A stretch of DNA of 48,032 nucleotides from the NCBI GenBank assembly GCA_965230755.1, contig CBDDLT010000018.1, positions 1 through 48,032 on the forward strand, read 5' to 3'. The position numbers were made by a program, and so were the translations under genes. Source of the stretch: DATFJT01 sp965230755 (GTDB taxonomy: Bacteria > Bacteroidota > Bacteroidia > Chitinophagales > Saprospiraceae). Under the pieces are notes generated by a model. That model saw only the letters and a list, made by a program, of their open reading frames with translations, searched no databases and was not told where the DNA came from. Positions 46,174 through 48,032 of this stretch are shown here, piece after piece. Each line of letters opens with the position of its first letter. The stretch's first letter is position 1.

Positions 46174-47082
46174 ATGCACATGAAAAAAGACGCTCAACTA
46201 GAGATGATGAAGGAAGACAGGAGTTGTAGCAAATTAAGAGTTTTCTAATTAGAGGGAAATCTTCGAGCATGTTCAAATTGCTCCTCTCGTCATCTAGGAA
46301 CTTGTAAATTTTTGGTGTTTTTAAGTGTTCCTCAATGTTGCAACTAGGATGTGTGCTAGGTATTACAGGATTAATTGTACCTCCCCTTTCCTCAAAATCA
46401 AAAATCCAGCTGTCACTGTTAGAACCAGGATCTGTTCATTCATTGCTATTTTCAGACACTGTATATTTTTCTGCAGCTAATATCACCATTTTACGTATGG
46501 ATCTAGATTCTTTATTACCTTGTATCACCTTAATTTGAGTTTAGGATATACAACAGCTGCAACGATGGCATTCTCGCAAGATATCTGAAAATCCTTTATC
46601 TAAACTCTCCAGACAAGTGTTTAAGAGTAGTGATCCTCCACAACTTAACAGCGGCTGCAGTTTTCATTTTTCCCATTTATTTTTCTTCGATAGAAGACTT
46701 GGCAATAGGTATCCGTAATAAACACATGCTTCACCTTTCAGTATATCAAGAGTGATAGTCAGTGGTTTTAGACCTAAACAATACTCCTCTAAATATTGCA
46801 AAACAGTTTCCTTGAAGTACGTCTAATTTAATCGCTGGAAGAGTAAAGGCAGTTTCGGTTTATTGTTCAATATTTCAGCATCATAGTATGAATTCCAACG
46901 TGTCCGTTCAGAGTAACTTAGTGTGTGTCCCCAACAGTTGCTTACCTTATTTCTCTATCTACCACTTCTACTAGTACAGCACGACACAAACACAAAATGT
47001 TTAATTCTTATTTGTTTGGTAGCCCAACTTCTACTGATCATAGTAGTCGTAGAGCAGCTAGCATTGCACCCCGTTTATGTTA

Positions 47083-47293
47083 CAGACAGGATCAGACTGG
47101 CTGAAACTGGTTTTATATGTACTCGTGTACTTGAATTTTGAAAGTTCGAGTACAAGTACTTGTATTTAATTTTACGAGTACAAATACCAAGTACTTTCTT
47201 AAGAAAGTACTCGAGTACAGAGTACATGAAATGTAATCTAAGTACCAAAGTCAATAGGTACTTGTACTCGAGTACAGCCCAGCTCTGTCCCTG
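47083..47293. repeat. GTAC-rich palindromic MITE-like repeat
   Basis: The 211-base stretch starts CAGACAGGATCAGAC and ends GCTCTGTCCCTG, imperfect inverted ends. Inside are many GTAC-containing palindromes: a perfect 20-base one at 47191-47210, GTACTCGAGTAC at 47207-47218 and again at 47264-47275, and a 14-base one at 47151-47164. This looks like a small non-autonomous DNA transposon of a eukaryote, perhaps hAT-like. No clear 8-base target duplication was found. Confidence 0.5.
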
Positions 47294-47700
47294 ATAGATT
47301 TATTACTCAATCAACTGTTAGTAAAATAGAAATAATGTTCCGAGTTAGTGGTCATTAAGAGATAATTTCATGAAAAATCATCCTGTAATTTCAGAAAAAA
47401 AAAACAGTTAGATATTTTACCGACAATGGAGTATAATCCTCACAAACCAAGTCGCGAAGTCGCAGCAGAGTAGTCAATTAGTCATATAAAATTAATTTAG
47501 TTCAAGAACTTAACAAGAATCACTTCAACCACGAGTGAATTTTTGCTAAACCATGCTAGAACAACATAATATCAATTCACAATTCTTAAGTCGAGTACTT
47601 TTACCTGATGAGGCCACCTTTTGTTTAAATGGCGCTGTAAATATGCAAAATTGTTGAAATTGGTTACATAGAAATTCAGTGAATGATGAAGGCACATACC

Positions 47701-47811
47701 CAGTTTCCACAGAAAGTTAACGCGTGGGCTGCAATTATTGGAACTGCAATTTTCGGTTCATTTTTTATTAAAGGTTCATTAAATGGTGACAAATATTTGG
47801 AGCTGCTCTAA
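47701..47811 (+). pseudogene. Decayed Tc1/mariner-superfamily transposase fragment
   Basis: A 36-codon frame reads QFPQKVNAWAAIIGTAIFG, then SFFIKGSLNGDKYLELL and a stop. This matches the central DDE transposase stretch V-N-V-W-A-G-I-I-G then G-N-L-N-G-x-x-Y-L-x-L-L known from many insect elements. About five codons upstream (MMKAHT) fit the same pattern. After the stop, TGG TTT CGA CAA near 47860 resembles the WFQQDG motif but the frame is broken. It is a short, degraded relic, not a working gene. Confidence 0.7.
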
Positions 47812-48032
47812 CATAATACTAGGACTTGTCGCACTTTACCCAAATTGTGAAAACACATGGTTTCGACAAGTTGGAGTGTTAACGAATCTACCCGAGGGGG
47901 CGTAGTATCAGACTACGTTCCCGACCTATAAGCAGTTGGTTTGTGGGTTTGTGTCGTCACGATATGTCACAGCGTTTTTGGGAAGAATCTCATGAAGTAC
48001 AACGACATTCGAGGTAGCACGTGATGTCCCGT

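Larger units (their letters stand above)
46171..48032. other. Non-bacterial (eukaryote-like) DNA after the junction
   Basis: About 1.86 kb without a bacterial gene. The longest open frames are 67 and 72 codons and match nothing. The stretch contains GTAC-rich palindromes (47083-47293) and a decayed animal-type transposase piece (47701-47811). The DNA between them (46174-47082, 47294-47700, 47812-48032) shows no gene, RNA or repeat that I can support. It fits intergenic DNA of an animal, perhaps an arthropod. The switch happens inside hemC. Confidence 0.75.

Noticed and set aside
46335..46538. 67-codon open frame after the junction
   Set aside because: No signal, motif or codon pattern of a gene; it lies in the non-bacterial stretch and is likely chance.
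46923..47141. 72-codon open frame after the junction
   Set aside because: Low-complexity hydrophobic start, runs into the GTAC repeat, no recognisable family.
47110..47280. Repeated GAGTAC units as a CRISPR array
   Set aside because: Units are short, palindromic, irregularly spaced and without spacers of constant length; no cas gene in the window.

Overview
The first 46.17 kb is gene-dense DNA of a Bacteroidota bacterium, most likely Saprospiria-like (an inference). The signs are several secreted proteins with type IX secretion (T9SS) C-terminal domains, SprB repeats and a gliding-motility-type (CHU_C) sorting domain. Families typical of the phylum are also present: YtxJ, DUF5686, DUF6702, S46 peptidase. 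Shine-Dalgarno signals are weak or absent. No tRNA, rRNA, CRISPR array, phage or T9SS machinery gene was seen. The last ~1.86 kb (about 46,171-48,032) is different: no bacterial genes, GTAC-rich palindromic repeats and a decayed fragment of an animal-type Tc1/mariner-superfamily transposase. The junction falls inside hemC and cuts it off. The window therefore looks chimeric, either an assembly join or real integration into a eukaryotic genome.

Layout. 1-6.6 kb: the 3' part of a giant repeat-rich adhesin-like T9SS protein, then a PhoX-like protein. 6.6-10.5 kb (minus): a GT39-like membrane glycosyltransferase, a GH16-fold lipoprotein and a small membrane protein. 10.6-14.5 kb: an SprB-repeat T9SS protein and a divergent M43 metalloprotease with a T9SS tail. 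14.6-16.5 kb: a PliI-like lipoprotein and a fucosyltransferase-like protein. 16.5-20.5 kb (minus): a five-gene envelope cluster with an LpoB-like lipoprotein, a COG3014-like lipoprotein, two probable outer-membrane barrels and a small basic secreted protein. 20.6-23.8 kb (minus): YtxJ, a ribbon-helix-helix protein, an SPFH protein, an ACC-synthase-like aminotransferase and a YCII-like lipoprotein. 24-27.2 kb: a second choice-of-anchor-V/SprB T9SS protein and a DUF6702 protein. 27.2-28.6 kb: murQ overlapping tag. 28.6-31.1 kb: a DUF5686 outer-membrane protein. 31.3-33 kb: an OsmC protein and a 3-oxoadipyl-CoA-type thiolase. 33 kb: a small IS200-type insertion sequence. 33.6-36.3 kb: an S9 peptidase with an extra C-terminal domain. 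36.5-38.5 kb: a small acidic protein and a T9SS-exported alpha/beta hydrolase. 38.6-41.8 kb: a DPP11-type S46 peptidase overlapping a lipoprotein gene. 41.9-44.1 kb: a small secreted protein, MazG, an NqrM-like protein and a GTP cyclohydrolase II. 44.3-46.17 kb: a hemA-hemC fusion, truncated at the junction.

How the genes fit together. Much of the window is envelope and extracellular biology: T9SS-exported adhesins, protease and lipase-like enzymes, periplasmic peptidases (S9, DPP11) suited to peptide feeding, and peptidoglycan-related functions (LpoB-like, MurQ, PliI-like). The items most worth a second look are the hemA-hemC fusion, the bacterial/eukaryotic junction, the LpoB/COG3014 cluster with paired barrels, the S9 peptidase with its C-terminal extension, and several perfect inverted repeats in divergent intergenic regions.
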